From a virus: a stretch of DNA of 64,000 nt. Below, in pieces: positions 45,911-52,726 of this stretch (the first letter of the stretch is position 1; every line of letters starts with the position of its first letter). The position numbers were made by a program, and so were the translations under genes. The stretch covers positions 62,001-126,000 of the IMG/VR virus record IMGVR_UViG_3300024255_000006; one strand, written 5' to 3'. The notes under the pieces were generated by a model. That model did not search any database. It saw only the letters and a list, made by a program, of their open reading frames with translations, and had not been told where the DNA came from.

Positions 45911-46747
45911 GTGGCTCAACCATCCAGTAGATCAGATTTAAGGGACTACTGCTTAAGGCAGTTAGGATTTCCTGTGCTTGAAATTAACTTAGATGATGAT
46001 CAAATTGATGATGCTATCGATGACGCTCTTCAATATTACAGAGAACGTCACTATGATGGTTCAGAAAGAATGTATCTAAAGCATCAGTTCACTGCTGATG
46101 ATGTTACACGATTCACTTCTTCTGACGAAACGGAAACTACAGCAGCTCCAGATGCTACTACCTGGGAAAATAGAGATAATTTTCTTGAGATTCCAGATCA
46201 TGTATTTGGTATTTCTAAAGTATTTGGTATCAGTTCTTCATTTGTTCGTAACAGTTTGTTCGGACTAAACAATCAATATTATCTGATGGATCTGTTCTCA
46301 TATACATCGGGAACTGGTCTAGCATTTGGTGGTGTTGATATGGTCAACTATTATATGGTTAAGTCTCATTTTGAGACTGTCGATATGATTATCAACACTG
46401 GTGCTCTGGTCAGTTTTAGATTCAATATTCGACAGGATCGTCTTTATATTGATATTGATCCAGATAGAGTTACAGAAGGTCAATATCTTCTAATCGAATG
46501 CCATAGAGCATTAGATCCCCAAGATTTTACCAAAGTTTATAACGATCCATTTATTAAAAAGTATGCTACTGCTCTATTGAAAAGACAGTGGGGACAAAAC
46601 CTAATTAAGTTCAATGGAGTTCAACTCCCTGGCGGCGTATCAATGAATGGTAGAGAGCTCTATCAAGATGCTCTCAATGAAATTCAAGCGTTGATGGATG
46701 CGTCTTCCAGTACATACGAATTACCACCTCTGGATATGATCGGATGA
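45911..46747 (+). CDS. 13: gp13 neck protein
   Basis: This 278-residue protein is the cyanophage form of T4 gp13 (309 residues), which with gp14 completes the head and forms the collar joining it to the tail. The N-terminus is diagnostic: SRSDLRDYCLRQLGFPVLEI followed by an acidic helix (DDDQIDDAIDDALQYYRERH). The start is GTG, immediately after the U-tract of the upstream terminator, with AGGGG nine bases upstream. The gene ends in an ATGA overlap with gp14. Confidence 0.95.
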   Translation: MAQPSSRSDLRDYCLRQLGFPVLEINLDDDQIDDAIDDALQYYRERHYDGSERMYLKHQFTADDVTRFTSSDETETTAAPDATTWENRDNFLEIPDHVFGISKVFGISSSFVRNSLFGLNNQYYLMDLFSYTSGTGLAFGGVDMVNYYMVKSHFETVDMIINTGALVSFRFNIRQDRLYIDIDPDRVTEGQYLLIECHRALDPQDFTKVYNDPFIKKYATALLKRQWGQNLIKFNGVQLPGGVSMNGRELYQDALNEIQALMDASSSTYELPPLDMIG

Positions 46748-48150
46748 AAAAGGTATACTTTCCTCAAAACGGTGGTATTTCCACTGAACAAAATCTAGTA
46801 CAAGACTTGGTTGATGAGCAAATCAAGTTGTTTGGAACCGATGTCTATTATATTCCTAGAACTCTACTGAGAGATAAGACATTGGGAGAAGTTGTTTACT
46901 CGGAGTTTAATCAAGCATACATGATTGAGATGCTTCTGATTAACGTAGAGGGATTTGGTTCGCCTTCAGAATTCATCAGTCAGTTTGGTGTTCGTATTAC
47001 TGACGAAATCAAGTTCGTCCTATCAAAAAGAAGGTGGGAGCAATCACTGGTTCCTGCTTTAAGTCTGAATATAACTACCAGACCAAACGAAGGAGATTTA
47101 ATTTATTATCCTTTAACAGGAAATGCTTACGAAATTAAATTTGTAGAAAGAGAATCCCCATTTTATCAGTTAGGTAAATTATATTACTATGAAATTACTG
47201 CTGAAATTTATGAGCAGGGTAGTGATGAGTTTGATACTGGTATTGAGGAAATTGATGAGATTGAACTTGATAATGCAGTTGTTACTACACTAACACTTAG
47301 TGTTCAAAGATCTGCAGCAACTGCTACCAGCACTCTAGCTTCTGGTGGAGTGATTGGATCAATTAATCTGACTAGTGGTGGGTCTGGATATAGAACAGCA
47401 CCAGCAGTCACATTGCCTGCTCCACCATCTGGAGGATCGCAAGCAACTGCTACATGTACAATAGACAATGGTGTAGTAAATGCTGTTCAAATTATAAATT
47501 TAGGATCTGGATATACAACACCACCAACAGTTACATTTGATGCTCCTGACCTTCCCGCTGATTTTCTTGCTAGAGAATATGTTGTTTCTGGTAACTTTAT
47601 TGATAGAGGTGGGGATAGAACATGGGCAGCAGATGGATCTGGTCTTGTTTTTATCGATCACTCTGCATCATTTGATCCTACTTACGCTACAACAACACAA
47701 TCAAAATATTTCTTCTGGAGTTTTGAAGACAATAGATTGAAATATAGATATACGTATAATGGAACCACTGCTACTGTAACCAAAGGTCATTTCTACTACG
47801 ACGCCGCAAATAACAGATATGTTTTAAACGCATATGAGGCAACCGACACTAGTGGAAATAGAGCGCAGATGTATGATTTGTCTTCGTCTGTAATTGGTGA
47901 AGTTGCTAGCTGGAATGGATCTAAGTTCCAACTAGGTATAATGAATAAGACTGGGGATTTCAGAGATGGGGATTTAATTAGAGGCACTACTTCTAATGCC
48001 CTATATACTTTAGGAGCTTTTACCTCAATTGATAATCTCAATTCTGAGTATGATCAGAATCTATCCATTGAAGATGGTGGTGACGACATTGTTGATTGGG
48101 TTGAAGGAAATCCTTTCGGTGAATATGGTAATTTTACAGGTAGTTTCTGA
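46744..48150 (+). CDS. 14: gp14 neck protein with insertion
   Basis: It encodes 468 residues; T4 gp14 has 256. The N-terminal 180 residues are typical of the family (TEQNLVQDLVDEQIKLFGTD, then SKRRWEQSLVP and YEIKFVERESPFYQLGKLYY). The extra length comes from a middle region (nt about 47290-47900) that begins with two GSGYxTxPxV modules and continues as a beta-rich domain. The family core resumes at the C-terminus (NSEYDQNLSIEDGGDDIVDW). With gp13 it forms the neck. The stop overlaps the start of gp15 by one base. Confidence 0.93.
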   Translation: MKKVYFPQNGGISTEQNLVQDLVDEQIKLFGTDVYYIPRTLLRDKTLGEVVYSEFNQAYMIEMLLINVEGFGSPSEFISQFGVRITDEIKFVLSKRRWEQSLVPALSLNITTRPNEGDLIYYPLTGNAYEIKFVERESPFYQLGKLYYYEITAEIYEQGSDEFDTGIEEIDEIELDNAVVTTLTLSVQRSAATATSTLASGGVIGSINLTSGGSGYRTAPAVTLPAPPSGGSQATATCTIDNGVVNAVQIINLGSGYTTPPTVTFDAPDLPADFLAREYVVSGNFIDRGGDRTWAADGSGLVFIDHSASFDPTYATTTQSKYFFWSFEDNRLKYRYTYNGTTATVTKGHFYYDAANNRYVLNAYEATDTSGNRAQMYDLSSSVIGEVASWNGSKFQLGIMNKTGDFRDGDLIRGTTSNALYTLGAFTSIDNLNSEYDQNLSIEDGGDDIVDWVEGNPFGEYGNFTGSF

Positions 48151-48950
48151 TGTTAGGATCACATTTTTATAACGAAACCATCCGAAGAACAGTAGTCGGT
48201 TTCGGAACCCTATTTAATAATATTGAGATCAAGAAAAAAGATCCCACAAGTGGGGAAGTAATTGAGACTGAAAAAGTTGCATTGGCATATGGTCCAAAGC
48301 AAAAGTTTTTATATCGTATTTTTGAAAGCCCATCAACTCAAAAAGTTGCAATTACCATGCCTCGCATGTACTTTGAGATGAATGGGATTTCTTATGATGC
48401 TGCTAGAAAAACAAGTCCCATCCAAAAATATAAAACTGTTATTGAAGATAATGGAAATGAACTGAGAGTTCAGTATGTACCTGTTCCATATACTTTGAGT
48501 TTTGAAGTTGGTATTCTATCTAAAGATCAGGATACTGGTCTTCAAATTCTAGAACAAATCCTCCCATACTTCCAACCATCTTTTAACATCACATTAAAGA
48601 TGATTCCTGATATGGATGAAAAACGAGATGTTTCCATCACTTTGAATAATGTTAATTTGGAAGATGAATGGGACGATACATTCTTAAGTAGAAGACTAGT
48701 AATTTATACATTACAATTTACTGCTAAGTCATATCTGTATGGTCCATACAATAAGGCAGACATCATCAGAAAGGCTACAGTTTTTGAAAGCATTGGAGGT
48801 AAGGATGTTAGTCGTAGGGCAGCAGAACTTACATACACGCCAAAGGCAACTACAGATCTCAACCAAGATGGTCAAGTCGATGCTAATGATGATTTAATCG
48901 TCACTTCAGATGATGACTTTGGATTTAATAGTGGGTTTAATATCTTATGA
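48150..48950 (+). CDS. 15: gp15 tail sheath terminator
   Basis: This 266-residue protein is the homologue of T4 gp15 (272 residues), the hexamer that caps the sheath and tube and connects the tail to the neck. The family pattern is clear: MLGSHFYNETIRRTVVGFGT, YRIFESPSTQKVAITMPRMY, and a C-terminal part with TLQFTAKSYLYGP. Starts and stops overlap with both neighbours (TGATG with gp14 and ATGA with gp16), so the whole gp13-gp16 block is translationally coupled. Confidence 0.95.
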   Translation: MLGSHFYNETIRRTVVGFGTLFNNIEIKKKDPTSGEVIETEKVALAYGPKQKFLYRIFESPSTQKVAITMPRMYFEMNGISYDAARKTSPIQKYKTVIEDNGNELRVQYVPVPYTLSFEVGILSKDQDTGLQILEQILPYFQPSFNITLKMIPDMDEKRDVSITLNNVNLEDEWDDTFLSRRLVIYTLQFTAKSYLYGPYNKADIIRKATVFESIGGKDVSRRAAELTYTPKATTDLNQDGQVDANDDLIVTSDDDFGFNSGFNIL

Positions 48951-49357
48951 GCAAGTTTGAAAATAACATGGAAGACGCTTTTGATATCGAAGTACAAGTA
49001 GAGGAAAGCAAACCAATCAAACCAAAACCAGAGAAGGTTGATAAAGATGACCGCACAAAAGATTATGAATATACAAGAGGAGAACTCTACTCCCTCATAG
49101 ATCAGGGTCAGGAGGCGGTCAGAGGCGCTTTAGAGGTCGCACAGGAGTCAGGGCACCCAAGAGCGTATGAAGTCGCTGTAGCGGCAATGAAGCACGTTGC
49201 AGACATGACAGAGAAACTCCAAGACCTGCATAAGAAGATGAAGGATTTGGACGAAGAAAAGAAAGGTCCATCTAAAGTTACCAACAACGCTATGTTTGTA
49301 GGTAGTACATCAGAGTTACAAAAGATGCTGAAGGATATGAGTGGTGGTAAACGCTAA
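48947..49357 (+). CDS. 16: gp16 small terminase subunit
   Basis: It encodes 136 residues; T4 gp16 has 164. The centre (TRGELYSLIDQGQEAVRGAL through HVADMTEKLQDLHKKMKDL) forms the helical hairpin expected for small terminases, and the C-terminus (NNAMFVGSTSELQKMLKDM) is the conserved tail that contacts the motor. It recognises DNA and regulates the gp17 ATPase during packaging. The N-terminus is acidic and probably disordered. In T4 gp17 follows directly; here an accessory island of about 3.9 kb separates them. Confidence 0.93.
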   Translation: MSKFENNMEDAFDIEVQVEESKPIKPKPEKVDKDDRTKDYEYTRGELYSLIDQGQEAVRGALEVAQESGHPRAYEVAVAAMKHVADMTEKLQDLHKKMKDLDEEKKGPSKVTNNAMFVGSTSELQKMLKDMSGGKR

Positions 49358-49360
49358 ATA
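49353..49360 (+). promoter_or_regulatory. Late-promoter box GCTAAATA
   Basis: GCTAAATA overlaps the gp16 stop codon and lies 25 bases before the ATG at 49385, the same spacing as other late boxes here. Confidence 0.45.
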
Positions 49361-49384
49361 GTCTGGTACACCCTTTTGTTTATC

Positions 49385-49816
49385 ATGAGAACATACGGAG
49401 AAATTAAGGATCTTGCCTCTCATGTTTTAGCAGAACAGCAAGAAGAACAAAAGTTTTGCAAACTGTGTCAGAAACCTGAAACTAGAGAAGAATGCTCCTA
49501 TGGTCCTAAGGCATGGGACAGATTTGCTGTGCCCGTTCGCTCAGTGAAGAAAGAGGAACTTGAATTAGATGAAGCAGCCTGGACCAAGAAGGAAGGAAAG
49601 AAAAAGTCAGGAGGACTCAACGAAAAAGGTAGGAAGTCGTATGAGCGCGAGAACCCAGGAAGCGATCTTAAGGCACCTTCAAAGAAAGTTGGGAACCCTC
49701 GTAGAGCAAGCTTTTGTGCGAGAATGAAAGGTATGAAAAAGAAACTGACCTCCAAGAAAACATCAAGAGATCCTGATTCCCGCATAAACAAATCATTGCG
49801 TGCTTGGAACTGCTAA
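49385..49816 (+). CDS. DUF6321-type basic protein
   Basis: It encodes 143 residues from the ATG at 49385. An in-frame TTG nine bases earlier is a less likely start. The C-terminal 70 residues match a strongly conserved pattern in marine phages that I recognise as DUF6321: KSGGLNEKGRKSYERENPGS, RRASFCARMKGMKKKLT, then SRINKSLRAWNC. It is very basic with invariant-looking Cys and Trp near the end. The N-terminal part has a Cys cluster (FCKLCQKPETREECSYG). Nucleic-acid binding is plausible but unproven. It is the first gene of the island between the terminase subunits. Confidence 0.8.
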   Translation: MRTYGEIKDLASHVLAEQQEEQKFCKLCQKPETREECSYGPKAWDRFAVPVRSVKKEELELDEAAWTKKEGKKKSGGLNEKGRKSYERENPGSDLKAPSKKVGNPRRASFCARMKGMKKKLTSKKTSRDPDSRINKSLRAWNC

Positions 49817-49840
49817 TTATAATATGTGAGCATTGTTACT

Positions 49841-50008
49841 ATGGGTATGAGATTCAAAGGTACAGACATCTACCGCCTTATCAAAGCATGTGAGGTATAC
49901 CAGTCTCAGACTGGTTCAGAATACATGTGGGATGAATACGATGACCTGAAGCAAAAACTTCAGTTCTATATGGAAGAGTATTGCCCAGACGAAGTTACCA
50001 ATTCCTAA
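49841..50008 (+). CDS. Small conserved hypothetical protein
   Basis: It encodes 55 residues from ATG 49841 (MGMRFKGTDIYRLIKACEVY). A GTG at 49826 would add five residues. Neither start has a good ribosome-binding site. The protein is rich in Tyr and acidic residues, with a central amphipathic helix (DEYDDLKQKLQFYMEEYCPD) and one Cys near the end. There is no membrane segment. The function is unknown. It lies between the DUF6321 gene and plastocyanin. Confidence 0.6.
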   Translation: MGMRFKGTDIYRLIKACEVYQSQTGSEYMWDEYDDLKQKLQFYMEEYCPDEVTNS

Positions 50009-50047
50009 CGAAAATCATAAAAAATTATAAAGAATAGGTACTTATAC

Positions 50048-50076
50048 AGTAACTGCTAATAGATAAAGAAGTTACT
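50048..50076. other. Inverted repeat in the plastocyanin leader
   Basis: AGTAACT (50048-50054) and AGTTACT (50070-50076) are inverted copies separated by 15 bases, ending eight bases before the petE ATG. The right arm would cover the ribosome-binding region, so it could modulate translation, but there is no direct proof. Upstream sequence is AT-rich with no late box. Confidence 0.4.
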
Positions 50077-50084
50077 ACGTACTT

Positions 50085-50408
50085 ATGAAGCTATTAGTTT
50101 CGTTATTCGCTTCATTATTCCTAGCACTTCCTGTATGGGCAGTAGATGTACAAATGGGTGCTGGTGGCAACTTAGCATTTGAACCGAATGAGATCACAAT
50201 CTCTGCGGGCGATACAATTCATTTCATCAATCAAGCACTACCTCCACATAATATTATTGTTGAGGCACGTCCAGATCTTTCTAGAGAAGCATTACTATTT
50301 GCTCCAGGAGAATCGCAGGACGTTGTATTTGCAGACAAAGGGGACTATAATTTCTTTTGTGGACCTCATCAAGGAGCAGGTATGACTGGCGTAGTCCATG
50401 TGGAGTAA
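50085..50408 (+). CDS. petE: Plastocyanin precursor (copper electron carrier)
   Basis: This 107-residue protein is a type-1 copper cupredoxin. A signal peptide is visible (residues 1-19: positive start, hydrophobic core, VWA cleavage site), targeting it to the lumen, where plastocyanin carries electrons from cytochrome b6f to photosystem I. All four copper ligands are present: His55 (LPPHN), Cys92, His95 and Met100 (CGPHQGAGM, the Cys-x2-His-x4-Met pattern of plastocyanin). The mature chain of about 88 residues is slightly shorter than host plastocyanin. It is a host-derived auxiliary metabolic gene known from cyanophages. Here it sits among packaging genes, between gp16 and gp17, and its stop overlaps the next gene. 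Confidence 0.92.
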   Translation: MKLLVSLFASLFLALPVWAVDVQMGAGGNLAFEPNEITISAGDTIHFINQALPPHNIIVEARPDLSREALLFAPGESQDVVFADKGDYNFFCGPHQGAGMTGVVHVE

Positions 50409-50598
50409 GAGTAACAATTACATAACCAAAGAACAAGCACAGGAGATGATTGACGATGCAATACGAAAGCACAATCGTAATGCTGGAATTATTAGTATGT
50501 GTGTTGGTTGGGTTGTTCTCGCACTTTTTGCTGAGGGTCTTCTTAGACTCATTGGAATAATTCCCCCACTATTACCTTGGTTAAAGATACCACTATGA
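50398..50598 (+). CDS. Small membrane protein after plastocyanin
   Basis: It encodes 66 residues. The start lies inside the petE 3' end (11-base overlap), so translation is probably coupled. The N-terminal half is an amphipathic helix (TKEQAQEMIDDAIRKHNRNA). The C-terminal half is one long hydrophobic segment (GIISMCVGWVVLALFAEGLL and onward), a likely inner-membrane or thylakoid anchor. No family is recognised. It is the first of a series of small membrane proteins in this island. Confidence 0.65.
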   Translation: MWSKSNNYITKEQAQEMIDDAIRKHNRNAGIISMCVGWVVLALFAEGLLRLIGIIPPLLPWLKIPL

Positions 50599-50690
50599 TG
50601 AGCGGACTATTTGTATTTGCATTTATTACACTAATGGTAATTACCATGGAGATAACATGGTCTGTAAAAAATAAAGGAAGATTAAAATGA
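50595..50690 (+). CDS. 31-residue membrane peptide
   Basis: Start codon ATGATG overlaps the stop of the previous gene (ATGA), and its own stop overlaps the start of the Gnd-like gene. The peptide is one hydrophobic helix (GLFVFAFITLMVITMEIT) with a basic tail (KNKGRLK). Tight coupling on both sides and a clean membrane-protein pattern support it as a real gene despite its size. Confidence 0.55.
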   Translation: MMSGLFVFAFITLMVITMEITWSVKNKGRLK

Positions 50691-51163
50691 AAGTTGGAAT
50701 GATTGGTTTAGGTCGTACTGGTGAAGGTATGTCTCGCCGTATGATTGAGAAAGGAATTGAAGTCTGGGGTTATAGTAGTACAAACTATGAGAATGCCTGT
50801 GGACAATATGAAGCAGGATATATTAGTGGATGTGTAACTTCACTGGAATTTCTTGTTCAAGCAGTTAAGTCCGATGGTAAGAAATTTACTAGTGCTGGTA
50901 AAGTTCCTGGTATTTTTCAAATCACATGTCCTGAGCAAAAGGCAGAAGACACTCTAGATGAGTTACTGCCGTTACTCGAAGAGGGTGATATTGTTATTGA
51001 TTACAGCACCAATGACATCTCAAAATGTAAGGAACTGGAACTGTATTGTTCCAAGTTAGGTATCTCATATATCTTCTCTGGAGTATATGGAGCAACCCAT
51101 GCTGTAAATGCATGTTCTAAAATTTTCCAATCGCTATCACCAGGTAATGCTATCCGAATTTGA
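50687..51163 (+). CDS. 6-phosphogluconate dehydrogenase-like NAD(P)-binding domain, truncated
   Basis: It encodes 158 residues. The N-terminal Rossmann motif is intact (GLGRTGEGM, GxGxxG at residues 7-12), and the rest follows the cyanophage Gnd pattern (QYEAGYISG, LLPLLEEGDIVID). Full phage Gnd is over 300 residues. The substrate-binding DxGNS motif reads DYSTND (105-110), the GxSGG motif reads GVYGA, about 15 residues after it look deleted, and the C-terminal helical domain with the catalytic Lys is absent. Gnd would make NADPH in the pentose phosphate pathway. This form probably cannot; it may be a remnant or a reused NAD(P)-binding domain. The start overlaps the previous stop (ATGA). Confidence 0.75.
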   Translation: MKVGMIGLGRTGEGMSRRMIEKGIEVWGYSSTNYENACGQYEAGYISGCVTSLEFLVQAVKSDGKKFTSAGKVPGIFQITCPEQKAEDTLDELLPLLEEGDIVIDYSTNDISKCKELELYCSKLGISYIFSGVYGATHAVNACSKIFQSLSPGNAIRI

Positions 51164-51329
51164 TTACGTTGAAGCACCCACCGAAGGTGAAGTTGATAAG
51201 TGGGGGTTTACTATCAAACCCACTATCAGTGATAATGAATTGATCCTTCGATGTTTAAGAAATGCTCCGTGTGGATCTGATAGGAAACAAGCAATGAAAC
51301 TAATTAAAATCTACGAGGACAAAATTTAA
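51147..51329 (+). CDS. Small acidic protein
   Basis: It encodes 60 residues. I chose ATG 51147 (MLSEFDYVEAPTEGEVDKWG) because an AGGT site lies just upstream and it gives a short 17-base overlap with the Gnd-like gene. An in-frame start at 51108 would overlap more. The protein is hydrophilic with a C-terminal helix (SDRKQAMKLIKIYEDKI). No family is recognised. Its stop overlaps the next start (TAATG). Confidence 0.6.
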   Translation: MLSEFDYVEAPTEGEVDKWGFTIKPTISDNELILRCLRNAPCGSDRKQAMKLIKIYEDKI

Positions 51330-51460
51330 TGACCCTAGCACATGTCCTACTTTTCGGATCACTACCATTTATATGTGCCACCGCATATTTCGGGTACAGA
51401 AAAGGTGAAAATAACTATTACGAAACTGACGCCTACTCAGGAAATGGAACAGCGCATTAG
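51329..51460 (+). CDS. 43-residue membrane protein
   Basis: The start shares a base with the previous stop (TAATG). The N-terminal 21 residues form one hydrophobic helix (MTLAHVLLFGSLPFICATAY) followed by a polar tail (GYRKGENNYYETDAYSG). A longer reading frame over the same bases (from 51342) looks like a shadow in its first 34 codons. Coupling to the gene before and the clear anchor pattern favour this gene. Confidence 0.55.
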   Translation: MTLAHVLLFGSLPFICATAYFGYRKGENNYYETDAYSGNGTAH

Positions 51461-51656
51461 AATGAGATTTGCATTCGCTATGTCTTCATTCGGACGAATG
51501 TTTAAACCTTCAGGTATATCACACGAAATGAGAATGCTCTGCAAAGACTGGTCTGAAAATTCTAATGAAGATCCACCCAAAAAAGACTTGTATCAAGTTG
51601 ATCGTTACTTCTTAGAACTCTGGAAAAAAAGAAATGAATCATCAGAAGAAAATTAA
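51444..51656 (+). CDS. Small basic protein
   Basis: It encodes 70 residues from ATG 51444 (MEQRIRMRFAFAMSSFGRMF). AGGA lies just upstream, and this start gives a 17-base overlap with the membrane protein before it. Starting at 51342 would nest 119 bases in that gene. The C-terminus is helical and charged (YQVDRYFLELWKKRNESSEEN in two parts). No function is assigned. Confidence 0.55.
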   Translation: MEQRIRMRFAFAMSSFGRMFKPSGISHEMRMLCKDWSENSNEDPPKKDLYQVDRYFLELWKKRNESSEEN

Positions 51657-51789
51657 AAAGTTAGAGAAAGAAAACATTATGTTGAAACTAGAAAATTTGA
51701 AGCTAAAATTGGAACTACATGAATTAAATAAAGAGTGGGTACATCCCAGATCATGCCTCCACAATTCAGATCCTTGGCCAGATTTATAA
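51634..51789 (+). CDS. 51-residue coiled-coil protein
   Basis: ATG 51634 overlaps the previous gene by 23 bases. The sequence is one Lys-, Leu- and Glu-rich helix with heptad-like Leu spacing (KKIKKLEKEN, LKLENLKLKLELHEL) followed by a short tail containing Cys, His and Trp. It is a plausible coiled-coil oligomer. No relative is recognised. Confidence 0.55.
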   Translation: MNHQKKIKKLEKENIMLKLENLKLKLELHELNKEWVHPRSCLHNSDPWPDL

Positions 51790-51791
51790 AA

Positions 51792-51884
51792 ATGAAACCA
51801 GAAACTAGTCTTTCAGCAACAATTATATTTGGTTTGATTATAGGTTTTGTGTCTTGGAGTTTAGTAAATGCTTATCCATTATGA
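51792..51884 (+). CDS. 30-residue membrane peptide
   Basis: It starts two bases after the previous stop and ends in overlap with the next start. It consists of a short polar N-terminus and one hydrophobic helix (ATIIFGLIIGFVSWSLV). The pattern and spacing fit the surrounding chain of tiny membrane genes. Confidence 0.5.
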   Translation: MKPETSLSATIIFGLIIGFVSWSLVNAYPL

Positions 51885-52042
51885 TGTTACAGTTTGCTAG
51901 ATTTTGTGGAACAGTATTAAACAACCCATGGGGATGTGGACTATTGGCATGGTGCCTAGTCTTCGTTCCCATTATTGGTATGTGGGCAGTCCATACTTAT
52001 GGTTGGCAACATTGGGAACCTTTTAACAAAGCACATAAATGA
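51881..52042 (+). CDS. 53-residue membrane protein
   Basis: I chose the ATGATG at 51881, which overlaps the preceding stop; the longer frame from 51854 is less likely. One hydrophobic segment (GLLAWCLVFVPIIGMWAV) is followed by an aromatic tail (HTYGWQHWEPFNKAHK). The stop overlaps the next start (ATGA). No function is assigned. Confidence 0.6.
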   Translation: MMLQFARFCGTVLNNPWGCGLLAWCLVFVPIIGMWAVHTYGWQHWEPFNKAHK

Positions 52043-52248
52043 ATTTACTATTAAGACCTCTTGATAATGCTAACGACCCTGTGTGGTCAGTAATTATCTG
52101 TGTGATACTTGGAGTTGCAGGTGCATTATTTGTAGTTGTATACATATTAAGACAAGCATTTGCAGAGTTAGAAAATGGGAGCATTGACACCCCCAAGCAG
52201 AAAGAGCTGCTACAACTTCCGAGTGACGGAGATCAACCGTGTCCTTGA
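52039..52248 (+). CDS. 69-residue membrane protein
   Basis: One membrane helix (VWSVIICVILGVAGALFVVV) follows a short polar N-terminus. The C-terminal 30 residues are soluble and acidic. It overlaps the previous gene by ATGA and the following nuclease gene by 74 bases, the deepest overlap in the island. No family is recognised. Confidence 0.65.
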   Translation: MNLLLRPLDNANDPVWSVIICVILGVAGALFVVVYILRQAFAELENGSIDTPKQKELLQLPSDGDQPCP

Positions 52249-52633
52249 TGGTGATACTATTGATGTTACTATCGACCTCGGGTTTGATTTATACAAGAAA
52301 GAAAGAGTTAGAGTTGCAGGAGTTGATACGCCAGAGAAAAGGACGAGAAACCTAGAGGAGAAAGCACTTGGAATCGAAGCAACCAACTGGCTCAAAGAAA
52401 AACTGGAAGGTACGTTGGCTGGTGATGATGAGTTGTCTGTTAGGACTGAACTTGTTGGTGGTACTGGGAAGTATGGGCGTCTTCTGGGTTGGCTTTACAT
52501 CGGGGATAGCAGCGTGTCCCTCAACGAGCAAATGATTGAGGAGGGTTATGCTCATGCCTACGACGGAGGAACAAAAAATATGGACCTTGAAGCACTCAGG
52601 GAAATCAGAAGGGCGCACGGTACATTAGTATAG
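52175..52633 (+). CDS. Staphylococcal nuclease-like (SNase) protein
   Basis: It encodes 152 residues. It has the SNase/thermonuclease fold signatures: NRVLDGDTIDV (Asp25, Asp27), ERVRVAGVDTPE (Arg46, Asp51, Glu54) and GKYGRLLG (Arg102). These correspond to Asp19/Asp21, Arg35, Asp40, Glu43 and Arg87 of the S. aureus enzyme, so it should be an active Ca2+-dependent nuclease. SNase-type genes are frequent in cyanophages, where degradation of host DNA for nucleotide recycling is a likely role. There is no signal peptide, so it acts in the cytoplasm. Translation starts inside the previous gene. Confidence 0.9.
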   Translation: MGALTPPSRKSCYNFRVTEINRVLDGDTIDVTIDLGFDLYKKERVRVAGVDTPEKRTRNLEEKALGIEATNWLKEKLEGTLAGDDELSVRTELVGGTGKYGRLLGWLYIGDSSVSLNEQMIEEGYAHAYDGGTKNMDLEALREIRRAHGTLV

Positions 52634-52697
52634 GATGTGTAAACCAACACTTATAAAAAAGTAGCCTATCGATACACAATTTTCACCTACATAGTCC

Positions 52698-52703
52698 TAT
52701 AAT
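52698..52703 (+). promoter_or_regulatory. Candidate sigma70-type -10 box
   Basis: TATAAT lies 24 bases before the start at 52727, in the 93-base gap after the nuclease gene. No convincing -35 hexamer is seen 16-18 bases upstream, and there is no late box. This is a weak call. Confidence 0.3.
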
Positions 52704-52726
52704 ACTTTGTATCAGAGTGTAAAGAA

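Noticed and set aside
49976-50084. A tRNA or attachment site in the gap before plastocyanin
   Set aside because: No cloverleaf, TPsiC-like arm or repeat elsewhere was seen; only an inverted repeat is supported.
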